A stretch of DNA of 64,000 nt from assembly GCA_026874595.1 (NCBI GenBank), contig CM049315.1:20297664-20361663 (forward strand), read 5' to 3'. Origin of the DNA: Sipunculus nudus (taxonomy: Eukaryota > Annelida > Sipuncula > Golfingiida > Sipunculidae). A model generated the notes under the pieces. That model made no database searches. It had not been told where the DNA came from and was given only the letters and a program-made list of their open reading frames with translations. Position numbers and translations under genes: made by a program. Positions within the stretch are counted from its first letter, which is position 1; each line of letters begins with the position of its first letter. Below are positions 47,201-59,177 of this stretch, piece after piece.

Positions 47201-50200
47201 CGAAATTCACTACAAGTGCCAAATCAGCGTGCCAGTTCGTGAAGCATGACGATATCTGAAGTCCAGGGGCAGGTCTACGTGCATCAGCGTTTATACAACT
47301 GAGAGATCATGTCTTTAAGCGTAGATTGTCCGTGTCTGAAGTAGGCCACGGTGCTTTCTCTATAACGGACTTCAGAGCGAGTATCATATTTTGCCGACGG
47401 ACTGGTAATCTGGCGAATTACGCCTGCTGTGAGCGCTTCCAGGAACAGACCGAGGACATTATTTAAATGCGTGAATGTGGAGATACTGGATATCGCTGTG
47501 TGGAAGCATATTCAGTTACCTAGAGCTGGATGATTCCACGAGACATCAGCTCTAAAGCCATTGACTCTAAGTCAAGATAGAATCGTCTGTGCGCTAATTA
47601 GTGAATACTATGTGAACTGTCTTTTGAGAGTTATTCCAGTACTCCAACGAAGGACTCTTGGGGGTCGGAGCTCCGTGTATCTAAAGACTGGTGGTACTAT
47701 GAACACCGACAAACGGTGAGCCGGGTAAAGCAACATTCCGATGGCACGTGTGTCATTTGATCAGGAGAAGTGTGAACAAGGGACTACGCTGTGTACTGTG
47801 GATAACGGACTTGGTGGTTGTTTCTGTGATTATTATCATCAGTGTTTATATGTATGGAGCGCCTCTCCAGAGAAAGGTTAGTGTATGTTTTCTTCAATAT
47901 ATTGATATGTTTTTGTTAACTCCCCTTATTTATCTTTTGGAGTGTACGTATTGTTACGGAACCTAATATAAATGGAGATAAAAAAATCAGATTCCGTAAC
48001 ACTAGGCAGCGTGAAATGCCTAGGGGAATAAATAAAGAAGTCAGTGGTTTTTTGTTAACAAATAACTATAATTTATTCTTAAAACAACCCTAACAATACA
48101 ATACACTAAATCAATACAATTATATAGCGTTATAGCAACAAGGCAATACAATCACACAGAAAGATAATGGTACAGTACCTCGATACCAATACCGTCACCA
48201 CGATAAGTCCTTTAAATGTAAACTCTCGGAGAATGACAGTCCAGTGGAAAGTTCTTGCAACAACACAGAAAGTAAACTGAAGTCCAAATGTATAAAATCC
48301 AGGAGAAAGTCTCTGAAAATGTATAATTGCGCATTCGTCGGATAAGGTCTTAGAATCTGACACACGCTTCTACGTTCGCTGGAATCTGCTCTGCTCTGCC
48401 CTCTGGTTCTAAAAAAACAGCTCCTTTAGGCTGCCTTTCCATGAGCGCGACGCGTTTGCCGCGCGACATACCGCGCGACATGCCACGCGGGTAATCGCGC
48501 CGCCAGAACGTTTTCATGAACGCGATTTTTCTGCGATACGAAGCGGTGGAGCTCTGTTGCTGCAGCCGTTTTCCCCTTCAAAAATAACGCCTGATGAAGG
48601 GTTCCCCTAGCGGTAAGTTGAACGCGTGTCGCAGAAATCGCTACATGCGCGATTTTCACCGCGCGACTTTTTTTTGTCGCGCGGGATGTCGCGCGGGAAC
48701 CCGCGTCCTTGGAAAGGCAACATGGTTAAAACACTAGAGCGATTCTGCCGCTGTCGCCATCGCAGAAAAATCGCGTTCATGGAAAGGCAGCCTTATATAC
48801 CTTCATGCCCGCGCCGGGAATTTTCCACTTCTTGAAAAGTCTATAAGATCTTGCACAACACACGTTTGAGGAATTCTCTAGAAAGAACAGCGCTGTGTAT
48901 CTCCACACACCAGGCTCATCACGTGACCCACGACCAGGCGTGAACACCCAAGGCTCACATGACAACGAGAGTTCAACCAGTATGGATTAAACATAAAATG
49001 TAACAACAACACGAGTTACGCCCGTGTCACACAATAAAAAGTGCACCTGTAACAGTATGCATGAGTTCCAGCCAACTGGTTTGACAGTGAAAAGAACCTG
49101 GTCGTTCACATCGCAAGTGGTGTGACAAAATGTAAGCGAATTTTTGTATTTTAACTGGCCAGCTAAAAGACTTTCTACACGACTGGTACAAAATATAAAT
49201 AAAATGCGCACTCCCGGGTTATTTTTATTGTCCCAGAGTACATAGAACAATAACCTCGTTCGTGTGTGTACGTGTTGCCTTATTCCCAGTGCACTGATTC
49301 AAAGGGCGCGTAACTGTAACTTTAAATGTCTCTTACCTATCCCATAATGAGCTGCTCCCAAAAGTCCCTGCACGGTCCCATGCATGCCTGGTGGGGTGAT
49401 TTCACTGGCAAAAGCACCAGTTACGGGATACATCAGTCCAAATGTTAACCCATGAAGCGGTTCAATGGTTAAAACATACCATGGGTTTTTCAAAAAGGAG
49501 TACGCAACCACGCGCACCATGTACGTGACAGACACAATGCAAAGGCAGACACTGTAACCCAGTTTCTCCAGGATTTTCCCGGATACGGCCAAAACGGGCG
49601 TTTCCAGCACACAACTTCCAAAAAGAGCCAAACCCAGCAAAGCATATGGAGCACACAGGTTTTGCAGGTACCACAATAAAAAGGCTTCCACTGCACCCGT
49701 TACCATCCCGAATAATATCATAACCAATAAAAGTAAATATACCTCCACCTGTCGTAGAAGAGTTGCGATATTTTTAAACACTTGTTCACATTTTACTTCG
49801 GTGTCGTTTTTATAGAACAACACCGATATCGCGGCTAGGAGAAACATAGAAGGGGTAGCTATGAACATATAGGTATAATTTGGTTCCCCATTGGGTCCTC
49901 TGAGCATCTGCAGAAAGCCTCCAGTGACAACACAAAAAGTGGCATGACCGATGGTGCCCCACATTCGAGACATTCCCCAAGCTCCCCGGTTGTCCCCTAA
50001 AACGCTGTAGCCAATAGCATCGATCATCGATACCGCAGGGTCATAGAAGAATAAGGCCCCCACAACCAGAACAAAAATGATTATAAATGTTAGTCCGTAT
50101 TTCTCCGGTTCAGGACAGCCGATTGTGCAATAGTGTTTCGACTTGTATTGAGATTTGTTTCCTATTACCGTTCCGTTTATAAAAAGGAATCTTCTACAAC

Positions 50201-51768
50201 GATCAGCGCTCCCAAAGTCATTTACAGAGAAGAAATCGGTCATCTTAAAGGAATGCGTAATGCTCTCTCCTGCTTTGTTATTGGTTATCTTTAGCGATTG
50301 TGTCAGATTTGGTAAATGTTCATACTCCATATCCGATTTCCTTACCTTTGACACAGTATCATTAGCATGAGAGCCATCTGGTATTGATTTGTATAACACA
50401 GACGGACTTTTATAAGAAACAAAGTTGCACCTCAAAGCACATTTATCTCTCATATAATCTGACTCTGTGGGGAGATTCTGGTCACAAGTATCTTCATCAG
50501 TAGGATTTTTCCCACAAATCTGCAACCTGATGTCACCCTTATCAGAGACAAAATTTCCTTCTACATTGTAGAGCTCCACAAGTTCTGTTTTCGGTGCCTT
50601 GGGCACGAAGTAACACATACCACTGAATAAGCCAGTCATTAAACAGCAAAGAATAAGCACACATTTGTGTTTCTGAAACTTGTCAGCAACCATACCAAAA
50701 ACTGGCCGCACCGATGCAGCAATGATTTGTTTCGCACCGAATATAATACCCGTCTCTGATTGGCTGAGCCCAAGATACCTCATGTACACGTTTATAAATG
50801 GGTCGAAACTTGCCATAGCTGAAACAAAAAAAAAAAGGTAAGTATGCTTTATTTGTAATCTGAAGGAGAATGGCTGTAAGTATACAAAGAGAATCTATTC
50901 ATTTAGGAATCATTTAGGAATAAATGGTATAACATGCAACTCTACATTAATGTAATAAATGTATATCCATATATATCACTGACAATAATAAATTAGTACA
51001 TGTACTTCAAAGCTATGTAAATTGCCGATAAATACTTGCATGTGAACTACAATGAAAAGCGATAATGTGTGATACGCAGCTTTATAACCTTCAGAATAAC
51101 TCAACAATACCACCGTGGGCAATAATATAAGGAACAATTGATTAAATTTTGGGGGTGAGCCGGATCACCATCTGGATCCAGGAACTTTTAAAGGAAAAAT
51201 GCTGAATTTCTTACAAAGCCATATGGCGGAGGCATGCGCTCTCTGATTGCAAATATCTAGTTATTTGTGGGATCTTTGTAATTATTTTCATAGTACAGAG
51301 ACGTCAGTGATTGTGTCGGCAATGACGTTGTTCCAAAGGGCATGGTTGGGATTCCAGTGCCGGTAACGTAACATGAATTATAGTTGCTCTGATTATTCAG
51401 GACAGCCACCCAACGACCTGGAATATCAGGTATTTTAAACAAGATTTATAATATTACATTTTAAAGATGTTTTGCCAAAAAGAATGCATGTATATTTCGG
51501 AGGAAAATTATTGTGGGCATGTGATTTTTTCCCCCTTTTTATTGTATGTTTTAAAATTTGTGAGAAAAAATCCTTGTAGGGGTATGTGTTTGCTTTTTAA
51601 CTACGGTGTTGTAGTGTAAATGGCCTTAAACTGTAATGCATATATTATTATACGACAAGTAAATGTCAGTCAAATTAATCATACTAAGAAATACATACCT
51701 GATAATGCAAAGAAGTACATGGCCTTGACGGGCAGCATCACCAGGTTTACTTTGCACGGGCTATTCAT
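44079..51768 (-). CDS. MFSD6-like: MFSD6-like major facilitator transporter, 4 coding exons
   Basis: Polytopic membrane protein of the MFSD6/MFSD6L branch of the major facilitator superfamily; no substrate is established for the family. Exons: 51768-51699, 50818-49337, 45807-45640, 44236-44079. All are GT-AG and in phase, giving about 625 aa. Exon 1 supplies the N-terminal LPVKAMYFFALS helix. A long hydrophilic loop (roughly residues 90-245) with several Cys residues and N-x-S/T sites follows the third helix, as in the family. The AWGMSRMWGTIGH segment corresponds to the family's conserved R-(L/V)-WG-S-(L/I)-G motif. About 12 membrane segments are visible, and the tail is cytoplasmic and acidic. 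Whether it is the orthologue of MFSD6 or of MFSD6L needs a tree. Confidence 0.92.
44907..45145. repeat. Minisatellite, ~36-38 bp, 6-7 units
   Basis: Units of tttccttttgcaatgtg plus gtggggacaggggcgcag with changes, in MFSD6-like intron 3. Proline/alanine-rich and glycine-rich frames on both strands are by-products. Confidence 0.88.
45640..45807 (-). CDS. MFSD6-like: MFSD6-like coding exon 3
   Basis: Acceptor CTTTTCCAG|GAAGAG, donor CAATCAG|GTAAGC. The split Gly codon joins GIG to RGIGSLMSGFVAQQYG, the family's Gly-rich penultimate helix. The last helix follows (CCLPPLLAIILCLFLHVYH), then a basic KRSCKRE stop-transfer. Confidence 0.93.
45808..47100. other. Left part of MFSD6-like intron 2, no feature recognised
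   Basis: AT-rich intron sequence with no convincing exon or element. Confidence 0.5.
47138..47215 (+). promoter_or_regulatory. Promoter-like block: CCAAT box, CRE, TATA box
   Basis: On the plus strand, antisense to the MFSD6-like gene, are gattggcc (an inverted CCAAT box) at about 47138, a full CRE palindrome TGACGTCA at 47166-47173, and TATATAAG at about 47181-47188. An initiator-like ttcactac follows about 25 bases after the TATA box. Spacing is as expected for a pol II core promoter. Transcription is inferred, not shown. Confidence 0.5.
47208..47880 (+). other. Possible orphan plus-strand exon(s) after the promoter block
   Basis: The sequence downstream of the promoter block is less AT-rich than its surroundings. 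It has a donor-like CAAACG|GTGAGC near 47715. An open frame from 47748 contains the hydrophobic run DLVVVSVIIIISVYMYG, then APLQRK, just before a possible donor AAAG|GTTAGT at about 47878. I recognise no family. Only 70 bp further on, an LTR insertion begins. It could be a decayed gene start, a retroelement leader or chance. Confidence 0.3.
47952..49054. mobile_element. Solo LTR, family A copy 3 (1103 bp, TSD GTAT)
   Basis: Starts TGTTACGGAACC, ends GCACCTGTAACA, flanked by GTAT on both sides. It aligns with the copy at 6095-6945 (cactaggcagcgtgaaatg, tttttgttaacaaataac, aggggaataaataaagaag). It is longer because a 364 bp MITE sits inside at 48429-48792. Without that insert it is about 736 bp. 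Located in MFSD6-like intron 2. Confidence 0.85.
48429..48792. mobile_element. Harbinger-like MITE nested in the LTR (364 bp, TSD TTA)
   Basis: Left end GGCTGCCTTTCCATGAGCGC; the right end's reverse complement is GGCTGCCTTTCCATGAACGC, so at least 19/20 bases match. Flanked by TTA on both sides. It is strongly GC-rich (gcgcgac repeats) against an AT-rich host sequence. TTA duplication and GG...CC ends fit PIF/Harbinger. Internal aacgcgatttttctgcgat words repeat the terminal sequence. The long open frames here are not genes. Confidence 0.88.
49337..50818 (-). CDS. MFSD6-like: MFSD6-like coding exon 2 (main exon)
   Basis: Acceptor TTTGTTTCAG|CTATGG, donor GGATAG|GTAAGA. It is 1482 nt and encodes nearly the whole transporter. 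Key pieces are NVYMRYLGLSQSETGIIFG, the PVFGMVADKFQKHK loop between helices 2 and 3 (an MFS A-motif variant), the Cys-rich extracellular loop, FFYDPAVSMIDAIGYSVLG, and EPLHGLTFGLMYPVTG near the end. Open frames in other registers of this stretch are shadows. Confidence 0.95.
51699..51768 (-). CDS. MFSD6-like: MFSD6-like coding exon 1
   Basis: ATG at 51768-51766 (context acaataATGaat). It encodes MNSPCKVNLVMLPVKAMYFF and on to Ser, one base over, donor TCAG|GTATGT. The LPVKA-x-YFF core is the conserved start of TM1 in MFSD6 proteins, which supports this short exon despite its size. Confidence 0.88.
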
Positions 51769-51921
51769 TATTGTCAAGTTTTAACCAGGCATACGAAACT
51801 GAAGCACAAATTACTTAATATTAGAATAATAACTTGGAGGAGGAGTAGATAACGTACTTCAATTATTCATGTGCGTGATAGAATTACACTTACCTCACTT
51901 CGTTTGTTTGTCAGACCATTA

Positions 51922-52231
51922 GGCCAAAAAATAAAATGGGTATGGTTCTCAGGCACTTTTTTCATAAATCAATGCGGGCGGGCGGTATTTTATTTTTTAC
52001 CTTTTTTGGTATGTTTCGATAAAAATGTTTTTTTTTTATCTGGGAAAAGCATGAAAATGACAGGATTCTTCTTGCTAAACAGGTAAAGGTACTACATAAT
52101 AAAGGAAATCGTATCAAAATTGTATTATTTTATCTTCTTGAAAGATGAAAATCGAAATAAAAATGTTTGATGCGGGGGGTTAAAATTGACGCGGGCGGTG
52201 CCTGAGAACCATACCTTCTATTTTTTTGGCC
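51922..52231. mobile_element. Harbinger-like MITE copy 2 (310 bp, TSD TTA)
   Basis: Starts GGCCAAAAAATAAAATGGG and ends with its approximate inverse TTTTTTTGGCC; TTA on both sides. The inverted ends continue as ggtatggttctcaggcac and gtgcctgagaaccatacc, which are perfect complements. Same family as 29978-30285. It lies about 150 bp upstream of the MFSD6-like start codon, so it may sit in the promoter or 5' UTR. Confidence 0.92.
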
Positions 52232-55230
52232 TTATAGGGTACTTTTTATAGTTCCAGACATTGTCCCCCTTTTATTCATTTACACGGCATGCTCCAGGCA
52301 AGCGTCAAGTAACAATTGCAGTACATGTATCTTCGACAATGGACCTTGTGCTCTTCAAAATAAACTAGTCTTAGGCCATTCTCAGTCTGCGTAGCCACTA
52401 TAAGACCAAATGGATATTTCCTTAAACAATGAGTGAAATTACAGCTCGTGTAATATTTCAATTTCAAACCTGCCTTTCATCGGCGAACAATTTTGTTATA
52501 TCTGTTTAACATATCATCAGTTAGTTTTATACTAATTCCCATTTTTCTTCGCATGAAATTTAAAGGAAAGAAATATTAATTGTTGTGACACCAATGTCAC
52601 ATGTTTCTTTTGTGATTTTGTGGTATTCTTTTGTGAATCCCATTAAGAGGCTTAAGCTATACTAGAATAAAACAAAAACTAATACAGCAAAGATTTTCAC
52701 ATTACGACATTTGTATGGTAGCTACATGAGAAACTTAAATCCTGTCTTCAAGATATAACGACAAAAGAAATAAGTGAACATTACATGTTTGTGATTATAA
52801 TAATTCCTAACAGTACAAATCAAATTCACACCAAAATTTTCTTTTCTGCCCTGCCCCTTGCAACACATTAAATATATGAATATAAACACATTTGATAAAT
52901 TTAAAAAAGTTTAATAAAAATTAAAGATCGATACTTAAAATCTTCGATTGAACAATCAGTGTGACCATATTAACAATTTGATAGGATCCAATTCATTAGT
53001 ATGACGTAAAGATCACTTTTTTCTGACTGTCCGCAAAAGGTAATAGCATACAGTGAAACTCCTCTCAGCAGGGCACTCAGATGAAATTAGGATTTTATCC
53101 GTATTAGTGAGTTGTCCTGTTTTGAGGAGTTTAGCAATTTATTTTGCATTAATTCTTCATTGAATGTAACTGGTGTCTTTTGTTTCGAATTTGTGTACAT
53201 TTAATTTTTATTGTATACATTATATTTAAATTATATCAAAAAAAGCTGAAATATGCATTTTTAACTTATATAAAAATATAATTTATAAAAATAAAGAAAA
53301 AAAAGACACTTTCTTTCATTCTTAATTCATAAGCCTCGGACACACATATTGGCGATTTCACTTCGATGTACCAGTTTCATATTCTCCGCAAGCGGTAGAT
53401 CATCCCTAGTGGCATTAAGCATACTGAAGGTTGTTCAAAATATTGTAAGAACAGCAAATTGACTTGTTAACGGATAGTAATGAAGAACACACATATGAAA
53501 CCTGAGCTCTGGTCGTTGTGATTATAGGGCAAACCAATGTAGAAATACTGGCCCTTGGAAAGTTCATTTTATATGGGCTCTATGTGAAAACGAAACATTT
53601 CTTTCAAGAATGACATGTTTTGACGAATTCCCTTATCAAATGCCTGGATCGATAGTTTAACAACGCCTTTGTGGTTTACAAAAATTGATACAAACATCAT
53701 TTGGGAATTTATTAACGTACCATGTGAGTAATTCATCACCACGCATTCACTGTAACGAACAGGAAATTGTCACTAACTAATTTAGCTCCCCGGGGCACGC
53801 CGATCACAGAGCACGAACGGTAGTCTTTGATGGTGGTCCTGTTGAATGAAAAACTGTTTGAAAGCTGAGATTTTTTTTTTGGTTGACTGGAAAACCCAAA
53901 TTAAATAATGATTGTGATATCTACACATTATTGTAAATACAACAATTTCGACTATATTTACATATAACATCCCGATGGTTCACCGAATCACGCTGGTTCC
54001 CGAGCTGTCTCTGACCAGTTATACCAGGGCATGTCCTCGGGGCGCTATCTCCCTTCATGCAGATATGTGAATAAAAACAGAACTTGCGATGTGTGTCCGC
54101 TGTAGAGGGTCCTATGAGAGGTGCTGTTTACGCAGGTGGGACGGAAAAGTTTGTCCGCTTTACTGAGTTGACGTTAAAGATAATATATAGGGAAATATGA
54201 AGGGACTGAGATTTAGAGTCCACATTAGTGAGTTATTAAGGAATTTCACTGTGCTTTGAAATTCCATCAATATTTTGTTTTTTTACTTAATTAGACGTTA
54301 AACTAGAAATGGAAAAAATAAAATAATTTCAATGAAATACGCACGTGATAATTAAGTATACTGTCAGGTTTAATCGCACTTTTATAGAAAATGTTATGGC
54401 ACACATTATTTTCATAAATCCATGGATCCCTTGCTATTAATAGATTTTTTTAATCTACCTCGAAAAGTTTATTTTATTAAAATGCGTATCCGCCTATTGA
54501 ACACTTATCGAAATGAGTAATTTTTTGAATATCATAAATATAAAACGATTAAGCCGTAAATAGAATAAAACCTAAGAACAAATAGGGTCGCAGCAAACCC
54601 TTAATTATTGAGCAACGGCCCCAGATCTAGAAGCACATTTGTTATATTAGCTTACAATAAGGGCATGTTAATGCACAAGCGTTGGTTTTATATAATTTAA
54701 GGCACGACAATTTAAAACATTTTGTAAATATTCATTCGCTGGTTACCTTATTTTAGTGTTCCCCTACCCCTTCCCAAATTAAAACGATGTGTATTCGTCT
54801 GAGGCCGAAGGCACAATTTCTGTTGTCCATAAACGAAAAATCCAAGGTGATGAGAGGTCAGTATCAGTGTTTAGCATGGCGTCCACCCGTCATTGTTGAC
54901 ACGTTAAGTGACCTGAAACGTTAACCTTGGTTGAACTATGTCTGGTTGGTTTTATAATATACCCCTTGCCCGCCTCACAGTCGGACCATAGAAAGTGTTG
55001 GTGCAGTGAGTTGTAACTGCTTAGTACAGCATGTTTACTCAGTGCATACCTCTGCATGACAGTGAGGAGCAATGAAACAATACGGTGAAAATGAAAATAT
55101 CACCATATGTAGCCCACAGATACATACAAGTCACGTGATCGATATTTGGTAAGAGATGTTTTCAACAAGTGCAAGAATCATCAGATATTTCATTCAGCAA
55201 AGTGTAGCTACCATTCATTTCATTTAATAC
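52232..55230. other. Gene-free upstream region of the MFSD6-like gene
   Basis: No exon or RNA gene seen. At 53053, cagtgaaactcctctcagc resembles a pogo/Tigger-type terminal repeat preceded by TA, but no second end is visible. The rest is AT-rich single-copy-looking DNA. Confidence 0.5.
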
Positions 55231-55448
55231 CAGGCGCGGATCCATGGATTTTTCACAGGGAGGGGTCAACGGGTGTCATTCATGCATAGGAATTGTCTAA
55301 AAAAGGTCGTTGGTTAAGAGCAGAGGGGTCTCGACCCCTAACACCCCCCGTAATGCATAAGATTTGTCTAAAAGGGTCGTTGGTGGAGAGCGGGGGGGGG
55401 GGGGGGAGGGGGATGTATCCCCAAAGCCCCCCTCTGGATCCGCGCCTG
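55231..55448. mobile_element. GGATCC-end MITE (218 bp)
   Basis: Left end CAGGCGCGGATCCATGG; right end GGATCCGCGCCTG, its exact inverse over 13 bases. Internally there are two copies of a tgcata(g/a)g...ttgtctaaaa(a)gggtcgttgg block and a 14-15 base G run. The flanks atac|...c|atac suggest a 4-bp duplication with one extra base, but this is not certain. Fragments with the same end occur at 39418 and 43444. Confidence 0.82.
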
Positions 55449-55774
55449 CATACTTATTTAATTCAACTTTCTCAAAGTAATAGACAACGAAAAAGTGGAA
55501 TACAATATTTTGGCTCATAGAAACCAAATCATCATTAGTAGCGCCACATGCAGCTTAAAGTGGCATACTTTACCACAAGATGAACACTTGCACAGGTCCT
55601 GATATATTTGTAAAGACAAAGCAATATAGATGCAAATAGTACAATTGCTAAAAAAACATTGTTATTAGTGAAATGTAATGTTCTAAAAAGACAATATATT
55701 TCTTCAATACTTCAGCTTGATTCAAACTCATTTAATTATCCTCTCTAAAAGAGTGATTTAAACATGAAGACTAA

Positions 55775-55778
<4 letters not shown>

Positions 55779-55840
<62 letters not shown>
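55779..55840. repeat. (TA)n microsatellite
   Basis: About 60 bp of TA dinucleotides. Confidence 0.97.
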
Positions 55841-57280
55841 CTGACTGTCCTGGCTTGAAAAGATCAGGAATATAGCTTTTTCGTTCACAGAAAATAGGTC
55901 ATCACAGGTGGCGCCCCCAGCAGATTGTATATAAATAAGTCATATGACCACCATCACTGTAACATTTGGTGCCAAGAGTTACAGTTATTATTGAAATATT
56001 ATATGTAAGGGGCTTGAATTTTAAAAGACACATGAAATAATTACATGCATTGAAATAAGCTGTTATTCTGCAAAAAATGTATTGCACTTAATACTTGATC
56101 TTTTTTTTTAAATACATATATGGTTAACCACAACATTAAAGCTAAAGCATTTAAATTTTCTGGCTTGAGTATTGAGAAATAAAACATCATGTCCATCACG
56201 TGAATCATAGTAACCTTTACTCCATTCTACTACCCTTATCCACCTGTTTTTCCTGATAATTTTTATAAAATGCACTAAAGCTTATACCTTTATTTACCTC
56301 AGAGACGAACCAAATGCGGCGATTATCTGACAGCAAAATAAAGCACTCCCATGTATGGAATTACATATGATTAATTTAGAAAGAAAAATGACTGATCAGA
56401 TGTAGGCCTACGGTCTTGTGACATATCAGTGACGAACTGAGCTGACATCCTTAAACTAGATCCATTTGATGATTCGTAGGAATGACGTAACAGTGGTATT
56501 TGTACGTCACACTTTTGTTACGTCACACATACGTCCCTCCTACATAATATGGATAAACAGATATGGCCACAGGAAATGACGCCATCGTTTTGCAGCTCTT
56601 TCTAAACAGAGAATAACCGTCCGTGCATCGCAGTTTAAAAAATTGCCACATTTTGATAAAAACAAATTTATAAAGTCAAATGTATTATATTTGACAGAAT
56701 AATCGCAAAAAATCAGGTGGACAGGGTTATTTTAGTCCGCCCGAGTACCCGTGTCCGCATGATTTTCCGGGATAATTTTCCAAGTGAAGCAGTTTAAACC
56801 TTTCTTGTCCAAAGGTTTCAGGAGCTTTTCCGCCGACTGCCTGCGTAAAAAAGTAATGCCTTACCTTGCTTTGATTTTGTATGAGACAAATATTAATAAA
56901 TAAAAATATAAACAAATAAATATGACAAATTTTACATGATATAACACTAATTTACACAACATCGGCGAAAGATTTGTTTATCTACTTCAGGCCAGAGGAC
57001 ATTTTAAAAGAATATTCTTAAATAGTTATCGTGAAAAAAAACATGCGGACAAGGGTTTTCGGACGGACTGTAGTCAAGCTATCTGGGGTAATAATTAGTT
57101 TCATTTCTTTTAATTACTAATTTATGCACCTGATAAATTTAGAACAGGTATGATATCACTGAAGCCATGACCCTAAGCTTTGCACTCAAGCCCTGACTGA
57201 TGCAAAAGTTTCTCTAGTATTGAATACATGGATATCCTGGAAAATTACTGTGTTGATTTATTTAAAATAACTTTATAGAT
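55841..57280. other. Gene-free region
   Basis: No exon or element recognised. A short motif caggtggcgcccccagcag at about 55904 resembles the ggtggcgccacca word of the array monomers, but nothing around it extends the match. Confidence 0.45.
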
Positions 57281-57282
57281 GC

Positions 57283-57905
57283 AGCAGTGTAACGGGGGTA
57301 ATGTCACATGACCAGGCAGGAGTGTCACATGACCAGTCAGATACGTGCGGGGGGGGGGGGGGGTATTTGAAAAGGATCACCAGATCACTTGGTGACACGT
57401 AGCGTAGCGAGAAGACGTGCTTCTTAGTTAAAGTTTTATTCTATGCATGGGTGCATGGTTACACTACCTTGATAGTAACCTTGCCCGCTGTAACATTTAC
57501 ATTTATTTAATATTTTGCCTTCTAAAACTTTAATAACAGCTGCAGCTTTTGATCAACTGCTCCTAGGTTTCATAGTGGATTGATAGGATATTAATCCTTT
57601 GTTAATGACTGTGGGGAGGGGGCAACGTGTCTGTGTTTATGCAGCAGTGTAACGGGGTAATGTCACATGACCAGGCAGGTACGTGCGGAGGGGGGGGGGG
57701 GCTTTAAAAGGATCACCAGATCACTCGGTGACACGTAGCGCAGCGAGCAGACGTATTTCTTAAAGTTTTATTCTATGCATTGGTGCATGGTTACATTACC
57801 TAAATAGTAACCTTGCCTGATGTAACATTTACATTTATTTAATACATTGCCTTCCAAAACTTTAATAAAAGCTGCAGCTTTTGATCAACTTCTTTTAGAT
57901 TTCAA
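57283..57905. repeat. Direct duplication, ~300 bp copies, 357 bp period
   Basis: The block from gcagcagtgtaacggg at 57284 recurs at 57641. Shared words are taatgtcacatgaccaggcag, aggatcaccagatcact(t/c)gg, gacacgtagcg(t/c)agcgag, aaagttttattctatgcat, gtaaccttgcc and gctgcagcttttgatcaact. Each copy has a G run after acgtgcgg. The left copy carries an extra gtgtcacatgaccagtcag. TGTAACGGG...TGTAACA ends hint at LTRs, but no target duplication was found. Confidence 0.88.
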
Positions 57906-59170
57906 ATTGATAAAGCTGAATACCCAAACTGCCCATCATGTGAAAATTTAATTAATAGTACTTAAAAAGAAAACAAGTGCCCTGGCAAAAATCTGGCAAA
58001 ATGTTAGGTAATGATTTTACATTTATATGCTAATTATTTATCAAATTGCAAATACTCATCTTATTTCTGAAGTCAAATTAAATCTAAATTAAATACGGTT
58101 CTATTCTTGAAAAAAGTTTTCTAGCTTCAACAGTTATCATGTTAAAAAAAGTGATATCTTTCCTGGTTTTGGCAACGTACGTTATTTGATGCACATCGTG
58201 TATACATATTACGGAATATTGACCAGTTTTCTTGCATTTAAATGGGAAACATATATATCCTGTTGCCACTGGAAGCAACATTATCAATTTTCTTTTTCAC
58301 GGATTTTATTGACAGATTTAATAATTCTAATTTGAACCCGAAAAAAATAAGTTTTTTACCTGTTAACTAAATAAAAATGTTGTTAAAATCCTGATAATAG
58401 AGACTAAAGTGGCTTCTTCACTGTTCGGTAACTTCTGTTATGCAATTGTTCATAATGCATGCATGCTGAAATGGTTATCCAGGTGGCTCCAGTTGTAAAG
58501 AGTTGTGAAAACCTATCATCTAGCTGTGACTGAAGCAAATCAGCACAGTACCAGCTGTCCTAATTGAGCTACCTGGATGAGAAAATATTTGTCATAAAAT
58601 TAATTATTTTCATTTTTGCAACTTATATGTTCAGAATACCAAAAAAAATCAAATATTGAAAAAAAAAATAATGATTTTTCTTTTCTTATTTTAATCTTGA
58701 TTTTAATCAATGATTTAAATCAAACGATTTTAATCAAAGAAGCCTGTTGCAAAGAAATGAATCTTACTGTCTGTATAATCAGTAATATTATTAATAAGTA
58801 TTTGCATTTTAAACTTACTTCTCTCTTTTATTAAAGACACTGTCATTTGTAGATTTATTAGAATTGGCCCTTTTGCCTTTTTGCTTCTGTTTGGGTTAGT
58901 TTAAAGCTATGTTTCCATAAGAGCATACATGAGAGCGAATATATGTTATGAAAAAGGTTTATAAGAATTGTTTACATATACCCGACATGATTTCTGCATG
59001 GTCTTGTCAGAACAGTTCTTAAAAGAAATTAAGGTTCCGTTTTGTTAATTTTGTAAAACTTACCCAAGTGATTATGCAGGATCTGTATTGACCTGAAAAT
59101 AAAGAACATACGTACTAAGTATTTAAAGTTACTTTCCATCTAAACGTCCCGCATTTCAATTTTTACCATT
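57906..59170. other. Gene-free region
   Basis: AT-rich, with no exon, element or RNA gene recognised. Confidence 0.45.
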
Positions 59171-59177
59171 ACTCAGA

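Noticed and set aside
48426-48965. Arg/Ala-rich frames in GC-rich DNA
   Set aside because: They lie inside the nested MITE and LTR; the GC content comes from the MITE terminal repeats.
49462-49696. Minus-strand Cys/Trp-rich open frames
   Set aside because: They are out-of-register shadows of MFSD6-like exon 2.
53053-53170. pogo/Tigger-like terminal sequence cagtgaaactcc
   Set aside because: Only one end is visible, with no inverse partner or transposase.
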